A stretch of 64,000 nt of DNA. Source: Pholiota molesta (taxonomy: Eukaryota > Basidiomycota > Agaricomycetes > Agaricales > Strophariaceae). How positions within the stretch are numbered: position 1 is the first letter of the stretch; each line of letters begins with the position of its first letter. The stretch covers positions 124,001 to 188,000 of the forward strand of contig JACGCK010000062.1 of NCBI GenBank assembly GCA_014925825.1, in the 5' to 3' direction. Shown one piece after another: positions 15,947 to 28,536 of the stretch. A model generated the notes under the pieces. That model was not told the origin of the DNA. It saw nothing but the letters and a program-made list of their open reading frames with translations, and made no database searches. The translations under genes and the position numbers were made by a program.

Positions 15947-17224
15947 CTTGGGGCCTTCAGATGTGGGGGTTTGAAGTCAAGGCACACTGGGCGATGCTCG
16001 GCTATTAATATCGCATTTCGGAGAAACTGGTTGCACGTGATCTGGGGTTACCACAAGATGTCAGAAAATAAGCGCGCACCCAACGCGCACCTTTGCCGCA
16101 TGCCTTCAAGCATCTTTGGCATGAGCATGTAACTTTCTGTGAGTTTCCATCGCGTGCACAAACTTGGGTTATCTTCAAAATGTCAGCCGAGCGGAGTGCG
16201 CTTCAATCCGGGTAAGAGTGCTGAATTAGAAGTTGAGTCGCTCGACGCCGAAAGGCTCACTCAGGCTTCTACCGCAATCGCCACATTAAAGTTTTGGGTT
16301 AATTACAATAATTGAATACCCGGATTTCAGTGCCTGCCAATTCTATTCGAGCGTCAATTTTTCTGCAAACTTGGCCCCGCATTGACCAATGGTCGGTGTG
16401 TGCAAATAGTTGCAGTGCTTAATGCAGCTGTGGTCGTTCTTTCGAACCCCGCACAGCGCGATTCTGCGACCCATTGAGTTCGGTCACTGCGCACGTCGCG
16501 CGATGCCTGAAGTCAATCTCAATGGCGGGCCACCTTTCCGCGCAAATCGTAAATAAAAAAAGTGTAGTTGCGGAACTTAGTGCAGCTGTGGTCGCCCGCT
16601 TCAGCCTCATACAGTACAACTCAGTGACTCATTTTTGCTCGGTTTATTCTTACTTGGTGTCTCCAAGTACGTGACTTCAGAGTCCCGGAGAAGTTAGAGA
16701 CATGCAAAAAAAATTGGAAGCCGGGCTTCTGGTAAAACAAATAAACGTACAATTGTTGTAGTCACAGGTCCAGCGCATGTTAACGTTCAGGTCAACTATA
16801 GGAGATTCAGAAGGCATCTCCTTCCTTGAAATTTTTTGTTGATACTGGTTGTTATAGAGAAATTGGTGTGACGGTTAGCAGGGTATAAGTATTTGCTTTT
16901 ACAACCAACACAGCACCGTTTTCTATATCGCATCGGACTGGAATTGCTTTCTTGGGCTTTCCAAATTCCAATGGATTACGGCACCTCCTTCTGAATCATA
17001 AAGACATATCTGTTTATTTTCGTACGAGATGGAGATCACTGGACAAAGATAAGGAATTCGTGTCTTTCTTTCTAAGTGATTCTGCAGCTAGAACCTTGAT
17101 AAGGTGTTGAGCGAACAAGGCGGCACGCACGTTGTGGTTTGTTGATCGCGCAAGATGCAGAGGAACAAATATGATCCATTTCTCACACTGGTTTGTTTCC
17201 GCTCACAACTTTTGCTCCTCTGCG
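15947..17224. other. Intergenic, no gene seen; one repeated 15-bp word
   Basis: No credible coding frame in about 1.3 kb. The word 'tgcagctgtggtcg' occurs twice in similar context (near 16422 and 16580), possibly an imperfect direct repeat or a duplicated regulatory element. The last 300 bp are the likely promoter of the next gene. Confidence 0.45.
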
Positions 17225-20200
17225 ATGATACCCCGTCCTTCCTACATGGGTGCGGGCACACGCAATTCGCCCATCGCCATCGACGATTCCGAGGACGAGG
17301 TCTTTCTTGAACTTTATCACAACTCGAACAAATCATCTCCGCAAAACCTTATACCACCTTTGCCCGAGGATAGGAGCAGGAACATGCATATCAACCCGCT
17401 AAATGCTACATTCGATACTGTTCAAGGGCCTCCAGAGAGTAGTGCGTAACGGTCGCGCAATGTACAGACGAACACTGATCTCATCGAAACTCTAATTCTT
17501 TAGGCCATACCACACGTGTAGACAAAAAGCGAAAAAGGGCAAACAGTTTCACAAGTCAAGACGGCCCCGTGGCAAGCTCGAGTAACGGTCCAAGGGGTCA
17601 TCCGACTCTCGTGAATCGCCTCGCTCAGCCTGAAAGCAAGAAGGCGCGAAAGCGCAGACGAAAGGCTGAGCGTCAAGCTCTTGAAGAGGCTCGTTTGCAA
17701 AACATCGATTGGCTCAACAACAGAAACGTCTTTCAAGCAATTCCTCATTCCTCTGTTCCGCCAACACCTTCTTGGCCAATGGAGACTACAAGTCACCCAC
17801 GGGGCCCTATGAGCTACTCCTCGCGGCACATACCTGACATCCCTCCGAGTTATTTTGGAACAGCGCTACCTGGGCGTCGCACGCATTCCCCACGTAATAC
17901 ACCACCACCACCACCAGATGAATATCTTGCTGCACAACTTGACGGCTTGTCGTATAGATACTCTTACGAGAATCTTAACGACTTCTTGTCGTATGAAGAG
18001 GTGTCGCATCCTCCGCCACCACCGCCCACATCCTCAGATTGGGTTTCTTCCATGACGATGGCAGCAGACTATCCTTTCAGTCAAAGCGGGTATCTCCAGA
18101 AATCACCTCAGTGGCCTCCTATGACTAGGCAGGCGTCGCTGACTACTCAGGCGCCGCTGCCACCAGTTCCACCGCCGCCCATGCCGCCTCCTGCGTCAGT
18201 TCCACCAAGCAACTCTTCTGATGGGATTCCTGTTCCTACATCCATTCCAAAGCCTGCCGTTGAACAACATACTCTTCCTCCGAAGCCAGCCCCTTCGCAA
18301 TCCGTTTTTCCAATTGGGATGAAGCCAGACCAAGACCCCAATAGTAAACATGGGATTTTCCACATAACGGCTAGCACTCGGGAGGCTGGAAGCGATATGA
18401 AGAAACGGAGTCCGTCTTATATCCCCAATCCCGCTCGGACGCTTGTCATGGAACAGCTGCCCAAGTCCCATCGCCAGCCCGATTTTATCAATAAATGGAG
18501 TCGGTCGGCTTGTGGAGCTTTACCTGTCCACATCTTCATCGATGGCCCGAATGGGAAGGCGTTGATCGAGTTCGCGACGGCGGAACAAGCGCGTAAGGCG
18601 TGGGCGAGCCCGAGGCTTGGATCTCCATCTTCTGGGTTGAAGAAGCATCAGGCGAAAGGCAGGCCTAGGGAGGATCTGATTAAAGTTTGGTGGTATCGCG
18701 TTGACGGTGTCGGAGCTGGCGCTGGGGTGGGCGAGATAGAGGAAGGCGAAATCGAGGGTGATGCTTCTGCCGAGAAAGAGGTGGAAGATCTGCCCAAGAA
18801 AGAAACAAAGAAGGAGAGGAAGGCGCGTCTTGCGAAAGAGAGGGAGGAGAAAAGGCAACGAGAACTTGGTACTAGGAGGGTCCAGGAGCAGCAACAACAA
18901 AGACAGCCGCAGCCACAATTGTTTAATCCTCCAGAAGTTCAAATGCAAATGGCGAACGTTGGTGTTCCCCCTCTATCTGCACAAACTTCAACGATACCTC
19001 CTGCTTATCCATATTATGCCAACCAACCAGCCCCTCCACGTTCATATTCTCCTGTCCGCACTCCTCCTTTGTTGCCTCATTACCCCACCTTCCTTTGGGA
19101 TTTGCCGTCATCTCGACGGTCCACCTCCAACAATGCCCACAACAACAAATCTGCATTCGGTGCATCTTTGCAAGACAGTATGGATGACCGCGAGTCTATC
19201 GCCTCGTCTGCTAGCCGTTCAGGATCGCCTGGTAGGGACCTTGCGCCATCTATTGTCGCTTCGACGTCTGGTCAAGGTACTGAGCAATATGACGACGAAG
19301 AAATCGTCGACATGGAGGTCGACACTGACGAAGTATCCCCCGTCATGGCTGTTCAATCCCAGCTACCAGCCACAAATTCAGCCCATCGCTCGCTTCCTGC
19401 TCGTCCAAATGCTGGTGCTGCTGCTCAGTCTTGTAGACCTCCGCCTGCAAAACCTCCACCACCCCCTCCGTCAGCGACGGCTCAAATTTTTGTTCCTCGT
19501 TCAATGCAGAATACTCCGCCAGCGTCTCAGAAGCCAGCTCAACTGCCTGTAGATAACAAACCTTCCCAAGCACCCGCACCTATAGTCCAAGAATCACTGT
19601 CAAGTCTTTCCAAATACCCTTCCACATCTCAGGCAATGTCATTCACCAATCGCTCTGCGCCATCGATCATTACTCCTCAACCCAAACTTCCCTCAATACC
19701 CCCGAAGTTTGCATCAACCGATTCAATAGCACCGCCTCCATCAAGCGCAGCTACCGCACCCCCTACTTCCGCATCATCAGCATCATCCTTATCCTCAGCG
19801 TCGTCGTCATCTACTCCGGTCCCATCTGAGCCCAAGGCGATGAAAAACGCGCCCACTCAGCCCAGCTTCACGAAGCGCGCGCTCTTGGCGCGACAGAAGG
19901 AGCTGGAGGAGAAGATCGCGAGGAGCAAGATGGAACTGGCGGCTGCGACCGCGGCCAGCAAGTCTGGGACGCCGGTGGGCAGTGCGGCGCCGACGCCGCA
20001 GGCGGTCAAACCCGCGATGGATCTGGGCGAGAAGCAGGCTCTGGAGGACAGGCTGCGGAAGCTGGTGCTGCAGAGCCGCAAGCCTGCAACGCCGGCGCAG
20101 CAGCAGCAGCAACGGCCGCCGCCGCCGCCAATTAATGTTACGCCATCGGCGCCTGCCACACTTTCGTCGACAAATAAGCCAGCTGTTGCGCCAGCGGTGG

Positions 20201-20826
20201 TCGCTGAGAAACCAGCGCCCCCGAAATTGTCAACGGTAGCAGTGTCGGCGCACAGTTTTTCGTTGGAAGACATGGCGGTATCCTTCATTACCCAAACGAT
20301 AGAGACGATGAAGTCCCAGCCTGCCTCAGTTGCGGATGCACCAAAACCGGCGCCAGCACCGGCGCCATCAGCTCCGAAAGTTGTTGGGTCCCATGCGGAT
20401 GTGCGGCTGGAGCTAGCCGCGAAACAGAAGCTGCTGGAAAACCACATCTCTGAGAGCAAGATGTTGATGTCACAACTGACGCGGGCGCGGACGAAAGAGG
20501 AGAGGGATAGTCTTATGCGAACCATGCGCGAAAAGACCCGGTGCGTTCGTCTTTTTGATTATGTCTCATGATTTTATGCGTGCTGGTGTGATGTAGATGA
20601 CTGAGCTATTATTTTTGATCCCCTTCCTTCTTTGGTTTTCTGGTTTTATTATAGGTTGTTTGAAGAAGCTTCATCGGGCAAGCTGAACACGAATTCTTCA
20701 ACTTCATATCAATCAAAGATAACCACGACGACACAGCAATTCCATATTACTCGATGGCCTGCCAGCTGTGAAGATGCTGGTGTGCTGATCCTGAGCGATG
20801 ACGAGGACGAATTTGAGGACGACTGA
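17225..20826 (+). CDS. Large proline-rich nuclear protein with RRM-like domain (RBM26/27-like)
   Basis: Exons 17225-17441, 17504-20540, 20655-20826 give 1141 residues. N-terminus: SPIAIDDSEDEV resembles a SUMO-interacting motif. KKRKR and KKARKRRRKAERQ are likely nuclear localisation signals. Long Pro/Ser-rich disordered parts surround an RRM-like fold at about residues 380-470 (RTLVMEQLP ... VHIFIDGPNGKALIEFATAEQARKAW ... IKVWWYRVDG). Charged EIEEGEIEGD and a basic coiled coil follow. The C-terminal third has two short coiled coils (RALLARQKELEEKIARSKME; AAKQKLLENHISESKMLMSQ) and a strongly acidic end (LSDDEDEFEDD). The RRM ending in I-K-V-W-W plus a C-terminal coil recalls the RBM26/RBM27 and fission yeast Rmn1 group that acts in nuclear RNA decay; this is inference. 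Earlier in-frame ATG 17171 is possible. Confidence 0.75.
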
Positions 20827-22651
20827 ATCTCAGCAATGCTCTTCTGACACGGCCTACCACAGGCAGAAGCAGGGCAGAAGCTTTGGACCTATTCAGGTGT
20901 GTTATTCTTGATTCGATGTCAGGCGACGCAGATGGGCTGGTGTATGGCACGGGCGGCGGGCGGCGGTGGTTACATTCAGATCTGATTACAGGAAGTCAAA
21001 TGTGTATTTCTTTCTCCTTCAAACTAGTCTTTTTCTGAAATGACTCGCTCAGGGAGGACACGATTGTGCGCCTTCGCCTGTTCCGTTGCGAGGTGAGTCC
21101 TCTCCTGGCTTTCGATGTGGAGTACACCAATACATGACTCTTTCCCTTCCCTTGACAGATCCGGATGAAAACCCTGAGTGCACCGCCCCTACGACTACTG
21201 TCTCTATCGGTCCCGATGTAAGAAACGACGCTCTGTCTGTACTCCAGTACCTGCAGCGTAAGTATCTTCAGCCAGTCAGGATGTGGAGACGGAGACGTAA
21301 ATAGCGTACCGCCGGCTGGTCGCAACAGCTACTATCGCCTATCCTACACTCCCTTCTCTTTTCTTCATGGAAACAAAAACTGGAAAGTTCTGTTCGCTTG
21401 TAATTCACGTTACAGCGCACAGCGGCAGATACTTATCCAGTTCCGTCGTACCTCGTTGTTACCTTATGCAATGGACTGTTTTTGAATGTTAATGCGGGAT
21501 GGATTCTTTCCAATTGTTCTGGATCTTGAGGTTGAGACGCAGTCCTCATAAGTGAGGGCGTATTACTGAAAATTTCATGTTGCTTAGCAGGTGTCATCTG
21601 CTTCGAGTTTAGAAAAGTGCTCGCTGTGAGGTGCTCAACAATCTTACAGTGTCCTGGACTCAGATGGATTTATTTTTAGTGTTTGCACATTTCAAAATGA
21701 TTGACCGTTGGCATTGAAGAACTATTTGACAACCTACACCACGTAGAGCACACCCTACTCCTCCAAATACCCTCTGCTGTTGCATTGACAAAGGTGTGCA
21801 AAGGAAGTGAGCAGTGGGTAATCGAATCATGATGAACAAATTAAATCTCGCAGCATCTTATCAAACGTTGGAGATAGGTTGAAATTGAATACCAGAAAGC
21901 TCTGGTAGAATCAGAATTCATGCGGGATATGATCAGGTCTGCTCTGAACTTACTCTGAACTGTGCAATGGGGACCTATCGACGCTAGATTGAAACCAAAT
22001 TGGAACCGCTATCGGAACAATCTCTCGTCCGTTATACCATATATGAGCCCTTATTACGTCGTGGCCTCTCATATCTTCTTTTTGGAAAATAGGATTGTCA
22101 TACTTGTCAGCGTGGGTTGTACCTGGAACCGTTGTTCTCAAAATGGACGTCCAGTCTCGATAATAACGAGGTCGATCTAGATAGGGGTGAAAAAAAAACC
22201 CCCGCTATAATCCTTTGATAAACGGTCAATACGGTGCTGAACTCTGGAGATGGCGACACCGGTGAGGATGGGATTTTGGATGCTAGAACCTGCGAGAGTG
22301 ATGTTGGCTGCCGGAAAAAGCTGTGCGTCAAACTTCAGGAGGGCTGACTAAGCGGACTCGTGTGTGCTTTAGCGACGTACAAAACAGAAGCCAAACAAGC
22401 GCACTGCACCTTATCCCTTGACCACCACCAGCTGGTCGCCATCTGTGTCCTCTCTCTATTGGTGAGCCTCTCGATTTATCAGGTCGATCTCCCTTTCTCA
22501 TCGTCTCCTGAAAACCATTATCGCTCCAAAATCGCATTGTTGCGCCCATTATCCCCATCTCTGGCTTAATCATCCTAAATCAACTTGATTTCTTGCGATC
22601 CAAATCCCACTCCAGTTTCTCCCTTTTTAGTCTCTCAAGTTTCAGTCTGAA
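20827..22651. other. Intergenic with a possible small spliced gene at about 21040-21480
   Basis: Between 21040 and 21480 there are intron-like signals: GTGAGT at 21094 with CAG near 21160, then GTAAGT near 21259 with TAG near 21303. The segment 21161-21258 has an open frame reading DPDENPECTAPTTTVSIGP in the phase before the second donor. I could not find a start codon in a compatible phase, so I do not call a CDS. The rest (21480-22650) shows no gene; its end is the pyrimidine-rich promoter of the E2 gene. Confidence 0.3.
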
Positions 22652-23336
<685 letters not shown>

Positions 23337-24963
23337 AAGACACTCTTCGAACTAAAGCTATCTTTGCACTTGGAACAGACGGGTGTCTAGATATGGCTAG
23401 TGTACTCTGTAAACATATCATGTTTTGCACAATTCTCTCCTTGTTTTAATAATCACTTTGGGCATTCTTCAATAATCAATTCATTGCAATTGCGCAGCGT
23501 CTTCATAATGCGTTTCGATGAGTACCTTTGATATTACAGCAAGGACTCTCATACTTGCGGCACCGTGAGTTTGGCTATGATGTCTTCGTGATTGTATGCA
23601 TGCAGTGGTATGGGCGTCAATGGCCGCATCGGCGGACAAGCATCGCAGGTTCCGGATCTTGAGTTGATGTTGAGTATGGATTCGAGTAGATGGTCTACAT
23701 GTGATGGTAATATATCAAATGACTGGTTGCAACTCGTCTAGATTCCGTTCAGACGCGATAAGATGAGGTCAGAGGGCAATTCCTTCCAGAGTCCAACCGT
23801 CTATGATTACATCCTAGAAGCCTGGCGATTCCAGTGAGTAGTACTTACTTGAACTCAGCAAATAAAATCAAATGAGATGTCAAAATACTTGAAGAATAAT
23901 CCCGGAGAAGTCCCAAACTATTGAACCTTGTTCAGATGTGCAAGAAATCAACAAATAAATCATTCATCTCACGGGCGCTACGATATCAAGACGACCCAGG
24001 GCAATCATCCGAACCTGTTACATAAGTTGTTTAATCGGAAGACTACGACTGTAACCAAACACCCCTGATATATCCAATACAGGCGCCAGGAGGCGCCGCC
24101 AATCAGGCCTCCTGGAGCCGACACAGATGCCGTACAATCGCCGTTGCGGCGCGGGCGTGTCGATAAGACTACCGTGTGGCACTCATGATCAAGGTAGGAA
24201 AAGTGGAGGTTTTATTATCATGATTCGGTATCTAATCTGCGGATGCAAACATCCAGCAACGGATTTCCCACTGAATTTGACTTGCGAAGGACACCGGTTT
24301 GGCATCGGCAGGAGGTTAGGACTTATTGCAGTGCTCATGATGGCTCCGCACTCTCGCTGCCATTTAGGAAATCTCGGAAATCTCAGCCTCATTCATCGAA
24401 TATTTTCTTATCTATGAACTAGTACTAGTAGGTATTTACTGCGGAAAGTGCTTTGATTTGCGCAGCATAGCTCATATTTCTGAGAGAACTGCTACCTTCC
24501 AAATATTCAATTAAAGTTATAACCTCAATGAGCTGAACGCTGCTGAACGGAACAATTAGAATGAGTTAATGTTGGCTTGACTCCAACGCCCTGTCCCTGA
24601 AACTGATGGCGCGTGCCCGCGATGGCATCGCCTCTGAGGTTTCTCGTCTCGCCTGCCATTGACGACGTTCATGAACGACTCTCAACTCGGATGTGCGTTC
24701 GCCTGGTGCAAAAAAACGTGGCTAGGTGGTGATGCTTTGCTATGTGTCGATGTTATTGCCAGGGTTTGAACGAAGAACAGCGTTTCGCCTTGGAGCCGGG
24801 GTCATCGCCGACTCACCATGTTTTGCGTGGATGCTGAGTCCTGTCGTTTGCTATATGAACAGAAAGGATTTGCACAATATTCAACGCATCTCAGAACATT
24901 TCGAACTTCCCTTCCTCAAGTTAATTTCTATTCCTCCATAAACCGTTCTCTTCATTATTCACA
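23337..24963. other. Intergenic, no gene seen
   Basis: About 1.6 kb without a supported frame. A palindromic GC-rich patch near 24083-24116 ('aggcgcc' / 'ggcgcc' words and 'cctcctgg') could form a hairpin. The last 60 bp are a pyrimidine-rich leader for the DUF6593 gene. Confidence 0.45.
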
Positions 24964-25685
24964 ATGAACTTTAACAACCCTTTCGATAGCTGGGTCGAGG
25001 CCGGCCAAGGATCTTCTTCACAGAATACGCCATGGAACGTCGGACCATCTCAGGCACCTTCTATTTTCGGTGCTCTGCCCTATGTATCAGACCCCGCACA
25101 TCCCAACTTGATATCCTACTACTTCACGTCCTTCAATCCCGACATCCTCAATTGCTCGGTCATTAATTCGCGTCGCAGACCGTGTACAGGATCGTTACCG
25201 ACAACCAGAACCCAGGATATACAGTAATCAAGGATATCGAGGGGAAGAACGTCTCCCTCATCGAGTGGCAGGCGCACCCTCTGATCGAGGTCCGCGGCAA
25301 CTAAGTAAACAGTCTGCAAGGTCATGGCTCAGCCTCACCAGCGACAAAAGGTCCGGTCTTCATTTTCTTGATGAAAAACTCTAAAGCTGATGCGATGGCC
25401 AAATTATCTCTCGTACGATGTCCGTGAGGGGGATGTCCTACACTTGGGCGCCTAGGGAGAGATCTATCAATGTAAGGGCCGCATTCTATTAATATCTCGA
25501 CGGAATCTAACGTACATTTCTAGTTATACGCCGGAGGGAGCAGGAATCCTATGTTCCTGGCCAAGATTACAAGGGCCAACGGTGCGGTCACGCTCGACAT
25601 GACTCCCGACGCCATACAGCTTGGCCTGCTTGACGTTGCCGTGTCGGCGGCCCTCCTCCTTCAATGTGGCCGCAACATTGATTGA
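24964..25685 (+). pseudogene. DUF6593-family protein gene, frame broken at several points
   Basis: Begins MNFNNPFDSWVEAG and runs through YYFTSFNPDILNCSV in frame 1, then needs a -1 correction near 25163-25175 to read RIVTDNQNPGYTVIKD and LIEWQAHPLIEVRG, another near 25296-25300 to read LSKQSARSWLSLTSDKR, and a further unresolved joint (25355-25420) before SVRGMSYTWAPRERSI. After a clean intron (donor near 25470, acceptor near 25523) it ends with GGSRNPMFLAKITRANGAVT and ALLLQCGRNID, stop at 25683-25685. DUF6593 proteins are small basidiomycete proteins of unknown function that predict a tubby-like beta barrel. The C-terminal half is well conserved, so decay is recent or the breaks are sequence errors. 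Confidence 0.7.
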
Positions 25686-26885
25686 TCAATGAACCGCCTT
25701 CTTCAGAAACTTTAGATTATCTGGAAGTCACGACTTTGCAGCTGTACAGCATTTCTCGTTCCTCTCTTCGCGGAGATCTAGTATAGTAACCACTTATTGA
25801 TATTTATTCGCATGGACATTGACCTTGGACATACCTCTTGTATTTGCTAAATTATCTAACATCTATCATCACACATCATCGTTTCAACTTCCACTGTAGA
25901 TTTATACTCATCCGATACATAGATAAAGCACTAAAGTTGTAGCTTTTTTGCGATTTTTCTTCTCATCACTTTCCTTTCCACGTTTTGTTACAACTCGTCT
26001 AGACATAATATTTATGGGAATCGCATAACATGCTGCCCTGACCGAAATTATTTCGGCGTCTTTTACTTAAAGCAGATTTGAGCACGACGGGTATTTTACT
26101 ACGGTATTATAATTACCTTGATGAATTCACTTATGATCCATATCATTATGTTTCTGCCCTAGGTAAACTTTATCATCTACTGATAAATACCTCAAGCCTG
26201 GAATGAAGAAACCTCTAGTGGTTGTCTGTTAGTCTCTGGTAGCAATCAATACGTCTTCCTTTGATACATCTACATTGATCTTATTTAACTCGGACTATTA
26301 GTTTCCGGTAAATAGGCCGCCTAATTCAACAACCCGTGCGCATAATCCTGCATAATCGTTGCGTCAAGTCAGGTCAAGTCGCTCGAAAAACGTGGAATAG
26401 ATGACGAATTCCCCCTGGATGGTCTTCTTCATGATCAACAGTTGGTTTCTATCTAGCGAGTTAATCAGATGTTCTTTGATGCGTTTCTTATCATGAGAGC
26501 TGCTATTATTGAGTACATTGACCTCAAGATTACAACTGATTACAACTGAATATTTCGTTCATGGTCATCGATATCTCATCATGCATCAGCAACCAGCATA
26601 TTTATAGATGCTGCCCCCACTCCGCGCACCTCCTGTCGACCAATCAGCTATCGCATGAGTCGTGATCATATGCCACTTGCACTTGGTATGCTACAAAAGC
26701 CCCCTTTCTTCCCCTTGCTCTTTGCTTCTGTTTATGCGGGTGATGCGGGTCGGAATGTGTGGGATTCTCTTAAATATTGGACTGGGCAATGCTTCTTTCT
26801 ATTCCCGTTTTCCCTTTGCTTTCCGATCGCCATACCTGCAGCTCCGAAATCCAGCCTCCTCGACGGAGGTGTGAAATCAGGCAAC
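25686..26885. other. AT-rich intergenic, no gene seen
   Basis: AT-rich sequence with short frames only. The frame that opens at 26655 merges in phase with the DUF6533 first exon, so an upstream start for that gene is possible but has no family support. Confidence 0.45.
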
Positions 26886-28536
26886 ATGGTGGAAGGTGTT
26901 CTCAGTGAAGCTAAATTTGTGGCTCTATACAGAGGAAATATAATTCCTCTCAATGCCTGTTGTAAGTCAACTCATCTCAGTTGACTATGATTCAGTTAGA
27001 AAGGTTTACAAGCGGGAGGGATACTGACTATCTGAACTTTGCTTTGTTAAAATAGTGCCTGGGTTAACATGGGTGCTCCACGACTATCGTGAGTGATCCT
27101 TCACATGCAATCTTTGATTAGAAGGCTAATCAGTTACGGTTTCTGCCGCGCAGTAATAACTATTGAAGATGAGGCGAGTAATCCCGTGTTCTTCAACTAA
27201 GTCTACCCACCTTGACGTTGAATGGTTGATACTATCAGGTTCGACATATTTGGGTAGGTCTAAAATACTTTCCCTTGACTGTCAAAATCTGACGTCGCAT
27301 TAAATTAGCCACATAGGATGAATCTCGGCAAAGCACTATTCCTATGGGTACGAATCCACTCCGTCATTTCGCGGAGTGCTTTCTGACGTCGCCAATAAAA
27401 CAGATTCGCTACTATGGAATTTTGTTGCTGTTTTTTGACGTTATCCAAATCCACGTCTTCTCAATTCCAGGAATAACGAACGATACACTGTATGTCAAAC
27501 CAATTTCTTGGCTCTCAGATAATATAACTTGACTGTTGTTTCATTCTGTTGCTTAGATGCGTAGCGATGGACTCGATCATTCGGATAGTAGGAGCATTAA
27601 GCCTGTGGGCAATTGAGATTATGATGCAGATGAGAATATACGCGTTGTATAAGTGCTCGCGCAAGGTAAATAAGGAGCGATATGCCGCATCATCCCAGGA
27701 AATGTGGTCAAAATTAACTCATGGCCATCTGTCTAGGTTGCGTTCATCAACTTCGTTCTGTTTTTGGGTTCTATCGCGGCCTTTTTCTGGATTCTTATCT
27801 TCAACGGTATCAGGCGCCGCTCAGTTATCGCTGAGGCCATCCATTACCCTCTTCCTGGCTGCCCGTCAATTCATTCGGGAATTGAATGGATACAATGGAT
27901 TCCTGGTAAGCATAAGCTAGTATTAGTTATAAAATTGACTGATATAAACCCTGTAATCAAAAGCAACTGTATTCGAGAGTATTCTCTTTTTCTGGGCTCT
28001 GTATAAGACCCTTAAATCAACCGCTGGTCGATGGAGGAAGGGATCAAAAGTGTCACTTTACCAGTTGATTCTAAGGGATAATGTGCTATACTTTTTCGGG
28101 TACGTACTTTGCATACAGCTATCTGCTCTTCCCAACAGTGTCTCCCTTAGGATTACCTGCCTTTTGATCTTCAACAACCTCATGGTGGTGGTAAGTCTAC
28201 TTCTCACCTCGTTGATCAGCTTTTGAGGTTGATCAGACTTGATTTTCACAGGGCATTACCAAAATTCCTTGGTTCAGTTATTCGTAGGTTGCTATCAAAC
28301 TTGGCCCAGGTTAAAAGTTAACATGTGCCCACAGTCCATTTCATGCCGCCATGGAAATCATGACATCCCGTTTACTTATCAATTTATATAAAATTTCTAA
28401 TGAGACCGTCCAGATGTCAATCACAGTGGAGGGAAAGGGGAAAACAACTGGCTATTCGGGGGAGACAATGACGGTGTTTGCTGCGGCCAAACCTCCACTC
28501 GATAGTAAGGTATCAGGAGACTTGGAACTGCAATAA
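26886..28536 (+). CDS. DUF6533-family multi-pass membrane protein
   Basis: First exons: 26886-26961, 27056-27088, 27154-27173, 27239-27253, 27309-27347, 27404-about 27490; several more follow to the stop at 28534-28536. Spliced product reads LTWVLHDYLITIEDEVRHIW, then MNLGKALFLWIRYYGILLLFF, the DUF6533 signature, followed by CVAMDSIIRIVGALSLWAIE with MQMRIYALYKCS, AFINFVLFLGSIAAFFWILI, an extracellular loop with two Cys, and further helices ending SPFHAAMEIMTSRLLINLYK. About seven transmembrane helices and a Ser/Thr-rich cytosolic tail are predicted, as usual for this mushroom-expanded family of unknown function. The third intron (27174-27238) starts with GC instead of GT: gatgag|gcgagt; only this junction yields the conserved EDEVRHIW. 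Start codon choice is uncertain. Confidence 0.8.

Noticed and set aside
20095..20120. CAG/GCC-rich run as a microsatellite of interest
   Set aside because: It codes a short Gln run followed by Pro inside the disordered part of the RRM-like protein; ordinary for such proteins.
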